NCBI GenBank assembly: GCA_002422345.1
Contig: DIUL01000004.1
Span: 1-64,000 of the forward strand
Direction: 5' to 3'
Origin: Acetobacteraceae bacterium UBA6159
Lineage (GTDB): Bacteria > Pseudomonadota > Alphaproteobacteria > Acetobacterales > Acetobacteraceae
DNA length: 64,000 bases
Shown here: positions 16,201 to 22,439 of the stretch, in pieces
Position numbering within the stretch: the stretch's first letter is position 1
How the letters are laid out: each line of letters begins with the position of its first letter
Notes under the pieces: generated by a model
Database searches by the model: none
What the model saw: the letters and a program-made list of their open reading frames with translations, nothing else
Told to the model about the DNA's origin: nothing
Made by a program: the position numbers and the translations under genes

Positions 16201-16525
16201 CACGCAGCGGTATCACCACGGACAGGTCGTTACAGCCCGTGTTATCGATTGCGAGGTCGGTCAGGTCTGGCAGGTCCTTCAGCCGCTCCAGACAGAACGC
16301 AATGCTATTCGGCCGTTTAGGCCGACTCCAGTCGTCGTCCCACCCGTCCGCCGACAACGTCCGTGATATGCCCAAATTCAACCGCTGCAGCCCGGTCAGC
16401 CGAAACAGTCCCTCCGGCAGCCGGGTCAGCCCCAGGTTGCCCAAGTCCAGCCAGTCCTGCCCGGTGCGGGCCGCCTCGGCGACCCGTTCCTCGGCGATCC
16501 TTTCTCCATCGAACCCGTCGCTCAT
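13271..16525 (-). CDS. LRR-Roc-COR-TIR protein (Roco-family GTPase with C-terminal TIR domain)
   Basis: 1084 residues when started at MSDGFDGERI (ATG 16525). The open frame runs 37 codons further but without plausible protein there. Domains: an N-terminal leucine-rich region (about 25-120) with LPEGLFRLTGLQRLNL; ten near-identical 22-residue LRRs of the type SDLAPIAALHALQ.L.C..TQV (about 121-340); a Roc GTPase with P-loop GNGRSGKT (402-409), switch II WDFGGQD (451-457) and TKAD (522-525); a COR dimerisation region (about 600-830, EYLHSLGTLFYQEGL); a Pro-rich linker; and a TIR domain (about 900-1040). In the TIR domain, YCMMELYE puts a Glu at about 979, where NAD-cleaving TIRs have their catalytic Glu. 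Sensing by the LRRs, switching by Roc-COR and TIR output is inferred. No partner gene is adjacent. Confidence 0.9.
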   Translation of the reverse strand: MSDGFDGERIAEERVAEAARTGQDWLDLGNLGLTRLPEGLFRLTGLQRLNLGISRTLSADGWDDDWSRPKRPNSIAFCLERLKDLPDLTDLAIDNTGCNDLSVVIPLRVLTRLSCRLTQVSDLAPIAALQTLQTLDCSYTQVSDLAPIAALHALQILYCHKTQVSDLAPIAALHALQILYCSHTKVSDLAPIATLHALQNLNCTNTQVSDLAPIATLHALQNLNCSGTQVSDLAPIAALHALQYLNCSSTNVTDLAPIAALHALQNLDCSSTQVSDLAHIAALHALQNLNCRNTQVSDLAPIAALHALQGLNCRNTQVSDLAPIAALHALQYLDCSGNSLYDVPVAIWMKPSLNILHLSRARIPDIPDEVLGGHCLDRLRAHLQDLGEDPEPIRDVKLLILGNGRSGKTQLARRLKGDAFDPKWDSTHGIRVTTATLPPQGEEPETRLNIWDFGGQDIYHGTHALFVRSRALFLITWCPETEKPQSEPDQHGLVFRNHPLPYWLDYVRHLRDRTSPVVIARTKADLPRWHAPPVTPDAMEALGQPPLVDSSAAGPPGLGMLTAALGNAVAALDRQRGIASIGRGRAAVRKRIEGLRLPDGSMPEDYRLIDKDLFEQWCQEAGGVSSPAHLLEYLHSLGTLFYQEGLFNDRIVLDHTWALNAIYAVFERGAAYTKLLADGGQFDRARLAGLVWGEYSVGEQRLFLSMMRSCGICFVYRGPEYGSEYDDNTIYIAPDLLPPRADVQDDIDRTWGEGPAHQILTLDYDFLHEGLMRGVIAHLGGLAGAKADYFRGGVCLYDSTTHSRALVEQTMAEGAWKGSVTIQTKGGQAEALRDRLLALIEKENERLGLKPTVNGQTAPRPDRPSGRMKAPPIGLPPIEADPDARPEPPITPDRAPTDGRLYAVSYAWNDKEPGGPEREDKVDRLCQEAEDKGLTILRDKKDMKPGDRIREFTRQISRADRVFVFLSKKYLQSAYCMMELYETWLQCQSDSEKFMQKVLVHVVDADISSVHSRANYVRHWRSERDRRKPLYDEELMGDADVEEYRFIARFTIELPNILHLFQDTIRHGDFDAFLQDGFEPPPGH
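15506..16165 (-). repeat. Ten tandem 66-bp repeats encoding leucine-rich repeats
   Basis: Ten consecutive 66-bp units, each encoding 22 residues, with the core GCGCCCATCGCCGCTTTGCA nearly invariant. They lie in frame inside the LRR-Roc-COR-TIR gene. Variation is concentrated at the codons before and after the Cys (for example ILYCHK, NLNCTN, GLNCRN), the predicted surface positions of the solenoid. High DNA identity implies recent expansion or gene conversion. Confidence 0.9.
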
Positions 16526-16708
16526 GCCGGCAGTCTGGCACGCCCCCGCGACCCCGGGTAGCCCGAGGCACGCCCTCGGCCTCGCCCCCTTGCGCAAGTA
16601 TTCCGCGTCGAACCTTGTTTCCCGCCTTGCCCCCACCCATACGAGACGCGTGCCTCAGGCGCGCTGCTCCTCCCTGTCTCGTCGGTTGGATTTTTTCGTG
16701 GGATGCGA

Positions 16709-16883
16709 CCCCATGCCCGGTGAGAAACGACCCGGTTTGCCAGGGGGAAGGGTGGGGTCATGGCGCCGGCTGGGGGGTGCTACCCCTCACCCCAACCTTG
16801 GTCCGCTTCGCGGCCCAAGCCCGCAAGGGGAGAGGGGGCAGGCCGAAATTTCCACACGGTCCTACCCCATGTCCGGTGAGAAA
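16709..16883. repeat. 19-bp direct repeats flanking a G/C-rich intergenic repeat (copy 2)
   Basis: CCCCATG(C/T)CCGGTGAGAAA occurs at 16709-16727 and 16865-16883 with one mismatch. Between them (about 16738-16845) lies a copy of the element at 2877-3026, sharing GGTCCGCTTCGCGGCCC and AAGGGGAG. The remainder of 16526-16890 shows no gene. Confidence 0.55.
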
Positions 16884-16890
16884 ACCGCCC

Positions 16891-17682
16891 CTACTGACCC
16901 AGCGCGTGCAGGAAGTAATGCACCGCCTGCGCCATGATCCCCGGCGTCTGCATCGACGCGAAGTGCCCCGAGTTCAGCTCCAGGAACTGCGCCCCCGGGA
17001 TCTGCGCGGCCATCGGCGCGATCACCGCCGGCGCGCGCAGGCTGTCATGCCGGCCGGCGGTCACCAGAGTCGGGCACTTCACCTGGGACAGCTCGTTCGT
17101 GATCTCCTGCTCCGCCAGCATGCGGTTGATGGCCGCGAAACTCTCGGGGTCGTTCGCCAGCCAGCGGGCGCGGAACTGGCGGAACATCTCCGGATCATGC
17201 CGCACGACCGGAGGATACGACGCGGCCAGGCTCGTCTCCACCACGCCGCGCATGCCCCCGGCCTCCACCGCCGCCGCGCGGTCCAGAGTCGCCTGCCGGC
17301 GATCCCCGCCCACGCCCGTCGCCGGCCCGTGCAGCACCAAAGCCGCCACGCGATCGGGGTTCTTCACGGCGTAATGCATCGCGATCGCGGCGCCCACGGC
17401 GATCCCGGCGATCGAGACCTTGCCCGTGATCCCCGCCGCATCCAGCAGCGCGCCCAGATCGCCCGCCATCTGGTCCCAGGTCACCTTGCCCTTGATCTTC
17501 TCCGACTGGCCGGCCCCGCGGGTGTCATAGCGCAGCACCTTGCGGGAGTTGTTGAAGGCCGGGACGCAGGCATCCCAGCTTTCCAGCGTGCCGCCCATTT
17601 CATGGACCAGCACAAGCGTGGTGTCCCCCGCGCCGGTCAGCTCATAGCGGAGGCTGGTGCCGTTGACTTCAACCCAGTTCAT
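16891..17682 (-). CDS. Alpha/beta-hydrolase fold protein with Ala in place of the nucleophile Ser
   Basis: 263 residues from ATG 17682 (preceded by GAGGGA; the frame extends upstream without homology). The fold is clear: LVLVHEMGGTLESWD near the oxyanion hole, VLRYDTRGAGQSEK, the acid in VTAGRHDSLRAP and the His in LNSGHFASMQTP. The nucleophile elbow reads AGIAVGAAIAMHYA, so the GxSxG Ser is Ala. It resembles 3-oxoadipate enol-lactonase / MhpC-like proteins in length and order. Without Ser it may be a non-hydrolytic member, such as a lyase, a cofactorless dioxygenase-like enzyme or a binding protein. It is divergent from a GST gene starting about 70 nt away. Confidence 0.85.
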   Translation of the reverse strand: MNWVEVNGTSLRYELTGAGDTTLVLVHEMGGTLESWDACVPAFNNSRKVLRYDTRGAGQSEKIKGKVTWDQMAGDLGALLDAAGITGKVSIAGIAVGAAIAMHYAVKNPDRVAALVLHGPATGVGGDRRQATLDRAAAVEAGGMRGVVETSLAASYPPVVRHDPEMFRQFRARWLANDPESFAAINRMLAEQEITNELSQVKCPTLVTAGRHDSLRAPAVIAPMAAQIPGAQFLELNSGHFASMQTPGIMAQAVHYFLHALGQ

Positions 17683-17752
17683 GGCAAACGTTCCCTCGAA
17701 TTTCCCTGGCGCCAGACTAATCCGCGCCGCCGCCCCCTGGAAGGCCCCCGAC

Positions 17753-18379
17753 ATGCCCGGACAGATGATCCTGCACTGGTCCCCGCGCTCCCCCTATGTC
17801 CGCAAGGTCATGATCGCGCTGCATGAGACGGGGTTGCAGGACCGGGTGAAGACCGTCCGCACCGTGGCCGGCGGGACGACGCCGCATCTGGAGCTGATGA
17901 AGGTGAACCCGGTCGGCAAGATCCCGACGCTGGAGCTGGAAGACGGGACGGCGGTCTACGACTCGCCCGTGATCCTCGAATACCTGGACTCGCTGCACAG
18001 CGGCCACAAGCTCTACCCGACCGCCTGGCCCGAGCGGCTGACCGCGCTGCGCTGGCACGCGCTGGGGCAGGGGATGCTGGACAACGCCCTGCCGCTGCTC
18101 GGCGAAGGGTTCCGCCCGCCGGAACGGCAGAGCGAGCCGCACAAGGCCCTCTGGCGCGCCAAGCTCGCCGCCTGCGTGGATGCGCTGGAGCAGGAGGCCG
18201 ACACCCTGGCCGCGACCCCGTTCAATGTCGGCCACATCGCGATCGGCGTGGCGCTGGGTTATCTGGATTTCCGCTTCGACGTGCTGGGCTGGCGGAACGG
18301 CCATCCGAAGCTGACGGCGTGGCACGCGACGTTCAACGCTCGTCCGTCAGTCGCGGCGAACATGCCGGCGGACGGCTAG
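17753..18379 (+). CDS. Glutathione S-transferase family protein
   Basis: 208 residues. The N-terminal thioredoxin-fold domain (about 1-80) has SPRSPYVRKVMIALHETG, then VNPVGKIPTLELEDG with the cis-Pro, and DSPVILEYLDS, the glutathione-binding SNAIL/TRAIL-like element. The C-terminal helical domain (about 90-205) includes the N-capping box region HIAIGVALGYLDFRFD. It probably conjugates or reduces small electrophiles in the cytoplasm; the substrate is unknown. The start ATG 17753 has GGAAGG about 8 nt upstream; a second ATG four codons later is also possible. Its 3' end overlaps the convergent DUF177 gene by 4 nt. Confidence 0.88.
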   Translation: MPGQMILHWSPRSPYVRKVMIALHETGLQDRVKTVRTVAGGTTPHLELMKVNPVGKIPTLELEDGTAVYDSPVILEYLDSLHSGHKLYPTAWPERLTALRWHALGQGMLDNALPLLGEGFRPPERQSEPHKALWRAKLAACVDALEQEADTLAATPFNVGHIAIGVALGYLDFRFDVLGWRNGHPKLTAWHATFNARPSVAANMPADG

Positions 18380-18870
18380 GTCTTTTTCTTCAGCTTCGCG
18401 AGCGCCGCGAACGGGCCACTGTCCTCTGCCCCAAGCTCGCTCGGCAGTTCCGCCCCGGGCTTGCGGGGGTAGGGGTCCAGGGCAAGGCCGAGCTGTTCGG
18501 CGACGGCCTCGCCGATGTCGATGAGGCGGCCTTCGTAGGGGATTTCGTCGATGCTCTCGGGGTCGTCGTCGTCGGTTTCCTGGCCCGAGGGGACGAAGCG
18601 GATCTTGAACCGCTCCTCCACCGTCGCCTCGAATTCATCGAGGGAGACGACGCAGGTCTGGACCACGATGGCGGTCAGGTGGCCGAACGCCATGACCGAG
18701 GCATCGTCGGCGGCCACGAGGTGAAACCGGCAGGTCACCGCGCGGATGCCTGGCAGGAGCATCCGGTCGGCGAGCGCCTGGCACTCGGCCGCCGTGGCCT
18801 CGATCACCAGGTCGGTGCCGTGCGGGGTGATGCGTTCCGGGGTGATCGGGCGGTGCAGTTCGGGGTTCAT
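18376..18870 (-). CDS. DUF177 (YceD-like) protein
   Basis: 164 residues: an N-terminal LHRPITPERI region, a central VTCRFHLVAADDASVMAFGH segment and VVQTCVVSLDEFEATVEERF, then an acidic patch QETDDDDPESIDEIPYEG and LIDIGEAVAEQLGLALDPYP, ending in the KPGAELP and PFAALAKLKKK tail. This is the DUF177/YceD pattern. In other bacteria the gene lies before rpmF-plsX and is linked to 23S rRNA metabolism. Here it follows a cytochrome bc1 chaperone gene and overlaps it by 4 nt (ATGA). Confidence 0.88.
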   Translation of the reverse strand: MNPELHRPITPERITPHGTDLVIEATAAECQALADRMLLPGIRAVTCRFHLVAADDASVMAFGHLTAIVVQTCVVSLDEFEATVEERFKIRFVPSGQETDDDDPESIDEIPYEGRLIDIGEAVAEQLGLALDPYPRKPGAELPSELGAEDSGPFAALAKLKKKT

Positions 18871-19418
18871 TGTTCGGCTTCCCTGGCTGGCAGGAACCGG
18901 ATCTCTCCCTTGACCAGGGCGGTCAAAGGCTGGGTGGCCAGATGGGCGATCTGGGCCCGGACGACGCGGGCGAGGGCGGCGGGCGCGCCGGCGGGCGGTT
19001 CGGTCCCGCGCCAGACATTGCGGGTGATGGCGGCTTCCAGCGCCTCGGGATCGTCTGCCTCCAGCGCCGTGGTGTAGACCTTGGAGCGGCCGTGGAACGC
19101 GTCCCACATCTCCTTCACCTTGCGCCCGACGGAGAGGTCGCCCACCCCAAGCTCCCGCAGGTTGATGTCCATGTCCGAGAACATGGCATCGAACACGGCC
19201 TGCGCGAGGGTGGGGCCTGGTTCGGGTTCGCGGGTCAGGCGGTGGATGACCAGGAAGGCATGCAGGCCGATCAGGTCGAAGCGCCCGTCCAGCGTGTCGG
19301 GGACCCCGCAATGGGCGTACAGGAACGGGTCACGCGCGGCCGAGACCGCGGTGGTATAGAGCTGAAACCCCGCCCTTTCGTGTCGGCCACGCCGGAACAG
19401 GCCCAGAAAACCAGCCAA
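18867..19418 (-). CDS. Ubiquinol-cytochrome c chaperone family protein (CBP3-like)
   Basis: About 183 residues if started at TTG 19418. The frame is open to 19694 but that part lies opposite the divergent bamE and is unlikely to be protein. Motifs are YTTAVSAARDPFLYAHCGVP, DTLDGRFDLIGLHAFLVIHR, ADAMFSDMDINLRELG-like text and GVGDLSVGRKVKEMWDAFHG, all typical of the CBP3/UQCC1 chaperone domain that assists cytochrome b maturation in the bc1 complex. The N-terminus LAGFLGLFRRGRHE is short and basic. A GGGGG run precedes the TTG. It is coupled to the DUF177 gene, a frequent alphaproteobacterial pairing. Confidence 0.86.
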   Translation of the reverse strand: MAGFLGLFRRGRHERAGFQLYTTAVSAARDPFLYAHCGVPDTLDGRFDLIGLHAFLVIHRLTREPEPGPTLAQAVFDAMFSDMDINLRELGVGDLSVGRKVKEMWDAFHGRSKVYTTALEADDPEALEAAITRNVWRGTEPPAGAPAALARVVRAQIAHLATQPLTALVKGEIRFLPAREAEQ

Positions 19419-19612
19419 GAGACCCCCATACAGGATTGGACCAAACCAGAGCGCCGGGCACCCTGAACGATTGACAGGCGACCCGGCGGCATGACACCCA
19501 CATGATATAGAAGATGCCGGCCTTCCAGGTCCAACCCCCAACGGGTTTGAACGGGCGCCGCCCATCGCACGACATGACTTGAACGACGGACCGGACGAGG
19601 CAGGCGCGGACA

Positions 19613-20134
19613 ATGAGGCTTTCCTGGAAAGCGTTGACGAGGGCAATGCCCCTGGCCCTGTGCCTGGGGACGGCAAGCCTTGGACTGACGGCATGCGGCA
19701 TCTTCGAGGCGCCGCATCAGATTCGCGGCAACCGCATCGACCCGGAGGACCTGAAGGCCCTGATCCCCGGCACCTCCACCAGGGCCGATGTCACGGCGCT
19801 GATCGGCTCCCCCACCACCCGCGGGACCTTCGACGACAACACCTGGATCTACATCAGTGAGGTCACGGCCAACCGCGTCGGCCGCACGCCGGGCGTGCTG
19901 GAACAGAACGTCGTTGTGCTGACCTTCAACGACCAGGGCGTCCTGGGCAATGTCGAAAAGCGGACGAAGGACGACTCCGAGCCGGTCGCCGTCGTGACGC
20001 GGACGACGCCCTCGCCGGGGACCGAGGCGTCCTTCCTCCAGCAGCTTCTGGGCAATATCGGGCGGTTCAATGCGCTGGGCTCCGGCTCTCCGGGTGGCAC
20101 CGGACCGCGCGGCGGGGCGCCGTCGCCGTACTGA
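19613..20134 (+). CDS. bamE: Outer membrane protein assembly factor BamE (SmpA/OmlA lipoprotein)
   Basis: 173 residues. A signal peptide with lipobox LTAC puts the lipidated Cys near residue 28. The SmpA/OmlA core is present: IRGNRIDPEDLKALIPGTST, RADVTALIGSPTTRGTF and NTWIYISE, then VVVLTFNDQGVLGNVEK. It would be a periplasm-facing outer-membrane lipoprotein of the BAM complex. A Pro/Gly-rich tail (GSPGGTGPRGGAPSPY) extends beyond the domain. An extended -10-like TGATATAGA (19503-19511) lies about 100 nt upstream, but with no good -35. The gene is divergent from the CBP3-DUF177 pair. Confidence 0.92.
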   Translation: MRLSWKALTRAMPLALCLGTASLGLTACGIFEAPHQIRGNRIDPEDLKALIPGTSTRADVTALIGSPTTRGTFDDNTWIYISEVTANRVGRTPGVLEQNVVVLTFNDQGVLGNVEKRTKDDSEPVAVVTRTTPSPGTEASFLQQLLGNIGRFNALGSGSPGGTGPRGGAPSPY

Positions 20135-20216
20135 CCAACCTTGTCATGAGCCTCCAAGTCGGGCACTCCGCTCCGCCATTCGCGGGCGGATCGCCGCCTG
20201 ACGCAAGAAGAGGACT

Positions 20217-21062
20217 ATGACAATGGATGCCTCCTATCCCGGAAGCCTTTCGAAGCAGGAATCTCTCGCGCTTCGCTACGGCGCCGATTCGATCCCGGCC
20301 GCTGGCCCGTGGAACGACCATATCAGCCTGCTGATGTCGCATCGTTCCGTGCGTGGCTACCGCCCGGACGCGCTGCCCGAGGGCACGCTGGAGACCCTGG
20401 TCGCCGCCGCGCAGTCGGCCGCCACAAGCTCCAACCTCCAGACCTGGTCGGTGATCGCGGTGACCGATCCGGCCAAGAAGGCGGCGCTGGCCAAGCTGGC
20501 GAACAACCAGAAGCACATCGAACAGTGCCCGCTGTTCCTGCTGTGGCTGGCGGACGTGTCCCGCAACCAACGCCTGAGCCAGCAGGAAAACGTGACGCTG
20601 GAGACGCTGCCCTACCTGGAAACCTTCCTGGTCGCCGCGATCGACGCCGCCCTCGCCGCTCAGAACGCCGTCGTCGCCGCCGAATCGCTCGGCCTGTCGA
20701 ACGTCTATATCGGGGCGATGCGGAACCATCCGAAGGAAGCCGGCGAAATCCTGGGCCTGCCGCCCGGCGCCGTGGTCTGCTTCGGCCTGTGCATCGGCTA
20801 CGCCGCGCCGGACGTGACGAATGAGGTGAAGCCCCGCCTGCCGCAGGAAGCGATCCTTTACAAGGAAACCTACGGCAACCCCAACGAACAGTCTCTGCGC
20901 GCCGCCTATGACGCCGAGATGGCCGCGTTCTCCCAGAAGCATGAGATGACGCAGGACACCTGGACCAAGCGCGTCATCGGCCGCATGGGCAAGATCCCCG
21001 CCATGAGCGGCCGCGACAAGCTGGTCTCCATCCTCCAGTCGATGGGCTTCCCGCTCAAGTAG
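20217..21062 (+). CDS. NADPH-dependent FMN nitroreductase (NfsA/FRP-like)
   Basis: 281 residues of the nitroreductase fold. HRSVRGYRPDALPEGTLETL binds the FMN phosphate, AAQSAATSSNLQTWS is the typical flavin loop, and GAMRNHPKEAGEILGLPPG with FGLCIGY forms the second flavin-contact region. The length and the C-terminal extension (EVKPRLPQEAILYKETY) fit the NfsA/FRP branch rather than NfsB. It would reduce nitro compounds, quinones or flavins at the expense of NADPH. The start at 20217 is preceded by AGAGGACT. It is followed by a GC-rich terminator hairpin. Confidence 0.9.
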   Translation: MTMDASYPGSLSKQESLALRYGADSIPAAGPWNDHISLLMSHRSVRGYRPDALPEGTLETLVAAAQSAATSSNLQTWSVIAVTDPAKKAALAKLANNQKHIEQCPLFLLWLADVSRNQRLSQQENVTLETLPYLETFLVAAIDAALAAQNAVVAAESLGLSNVYIGAMRNHPKEAGEILGLPPGAVVCFGLCIGYAAPDVTNEVKPRLPQEAILYKETYGNPNEQSLRAAYDAEMAAFSQKHEMTQDTWTKRVIGRMGKIPAMSGRDKLVSILQSMGFPLK

Positions 21063-21070
21063 AGGGAACT

Positions 21071-21106
21071 GGCCGGCGTGGTCCTTCCGCGCCGGCCGCC
21101 CCTTTT
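21071..21106 (+). terminator. Intrinsic terminator after the nitroreductase gene
   Basis: GGCCGGCG (21071-21078) pairs with CGCCGGCC (21090-21097), followed by GCCCCTTTT. This is a stem of 8 bp and a short T-run, directly after the stop codon at 21062. The convergent gene ends at 21106, so only one strand carries the T-run. Confidence 0.7.
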
Positions 21107-22065
21107 CAGTACCCCGCGGCGCGGTCGACGATCTGGGTCAGCGGCTTCCCATCCAGGAACCGGCCCAGGTTCTCCACGAACAGCTTCGCCACGATCCGGT
21201 CCCGCTGCGGGTGCGGCCCGCCGATATGCGGCAGGACGATGATCCCCTCGGTGCCCCAGAACAGATGGTCGGCCGGTAGAGGCTCCTGCCGGAACACATC
21301 CAGGAGCGCCCCCGCGATCGTCTTTGCCTTCACGGCGGCGATCAGGTCCGCGTCGTTGATCAGATGCCCGCGCCCGAAGTTCAGCAGCCAGGCGCCAGGC
21401 TTCATCTTCGCCAGCTTGTCTGCATTGATGAGGTTTTCGGTCTCGGGCGTCGCCGGCAACAGGAGCAGGACGAAGTCGGACTGGGCCAGGACCTCATCCG
21501 TCCGATCCGCCGGCAGCACTTCCTCGACATGCGGCACCGGGCCGACCCGGCGCTTGGTGCCGATCACCCGCATCCCGAACGCCGCCGCCATGCGCGCGAC
21601 CTCGGCCCCGATCTCGCCGATGCCCAGGATGCCCAGGGTCTTGCCGTTCAGCGGCTGGGCGACGCGGTGGACCCATTTGGCGTCCTTTTGCTCAGCCACC
21701 GCCGCGGCGTAGGGTTTGGAGACGTAGAAGATCGACCCGATGATGTTCTCTGGCATCGACTCCCGATGCGTCCCCCGCGCGCAGGTCAGGGTCAAAGCGG
21801 GCGGCAGGTCCGGCAGGGCCAGCCAACCCTCCACTCCCGCGGTCATAGCCTGCGCCCAGCGCAGGTTCTTGAACCTGGGCAGCAACCCGGCCGGCATGCC
21901 GGCGCACATGATCGCCTCGGTCCGGGCAAGCTGGTCGTCGGACGGCTTCTCCTTGCGGGGCAGGGTCTCGATGCTGACGCGATCCGCGAGGCCGGAGGCC
22001 TTCACGGCATCCAGATAGGCGGCGGTCGAATCGGTCCAAAGCAGCACATGGGCGCGGTTGGTCAT
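21106..22065 (-). CDS. D-2-hydroxyacid dehydrogenase (NAD(P)-dependent)
   Basis: 319 residues. The substrate domain flanks a central Rossmann domain with GKTLGILGIGEIGAEVARMA (residues about 135-155). Catalytic residues are in place: Arg in LNFGRGHLIND, Glu in DVFRQEPLP and His in VLPHIGGPHP. It reduces a 2-oxoacid or oxidises a D-2-hydroxyacid (glyoxylate/hydroxypyruvate-reductase-like); the exact substrate is unknown. The ATG at 22065 has a strong AGGAGG 6 nt upstream, which rejects the longer upstream frame. It is monocistronic, with the repeat-rich region 22090-22440 behind its promoter. Confidence 0.9.
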   Translation of the reverse strand: MTNRAHVLLWTDSTAAYLDAVKASGLADRVSIETLPRKEKPSDDQLARTEAIMCAGMPAGLLPRFKNLRWAQAMTAGVEGWLALPDLPPALTLTCARGTHRESMPENIIGSIFYVSKPYAAAVAEQKDAKWVHRVAQPLNGKTLGILGIGEIGAEVARMAAAFGMRVIGTKRRVGPVPHVEEVLPADRTDEVLAQSDFVLLLLPATPETENLINADKLAKMKPGAWLLNFGRGHLINDADLIAAVKAKTIAGALLDVFRQEPLPADHLFWGTEGIIVLPHIGGPHPQRDRIVAKLFVENLGRFLDGKPLTQIVDRAAGY

Positions 22066-22133
22066 GATGGCTCCTCCTGGGGGCTTTGGATGCCAGCGTA
22101 ACGGGGATCGGGGGACAGGGCTATTGGGGTGGG

Positions 22134-22373
22134 AAGCGCGGGGCGCTGCCCCGGACCCCGCGAGGGGCTTTGCCCCCTCGACCCCCACCAAGGGCGACGG
22201 CCCTTGGAACCGCTCATTGGGGGGAAGACTGGAGGGGCCGACACGGACCTCGCGCGGTCACGGTCGGCCCCTCCAGTCTTCCCCCCAACCAATGGTTTCC
22301 AAAGGCCAAGGCCTTTGGCAGGGTCCAGGGACAGCGTCCCTGGTGGGGTTTGGGGCAACGCCCCAACGCTTTC
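22134..22373. repeat. Large imperfect inverted repeat made of two head-to-head intergenic elements
   Basis: The left arm (22134-22242) and right arm (22263-22373) are inverted copies of one element. Each carries a GGGGCGCTGCCCC-like hairpin, then CCAAGGGCGACGGCCCTTGG (left) matching CCAAAGGCCTTGGCCTTTGG (right, read on the minus strand). The inner 24 bp from GGGGGGAAGACTGGAGGGG to GGCCGAC are identical in both arms. A 20-nt spacer separates them. No coding potential was seen. It fills the divergent gap between the hydroxyacid dehydrogenase and thiolase genes. Confidence 0.75.
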
Positions 22374-22439
22374 CAACCCCTTGGCCCCGGCCCCTCGAAC
22401 CGTTAAACCTGCACCTAACAGCAACCAGAGGGAACGCCC

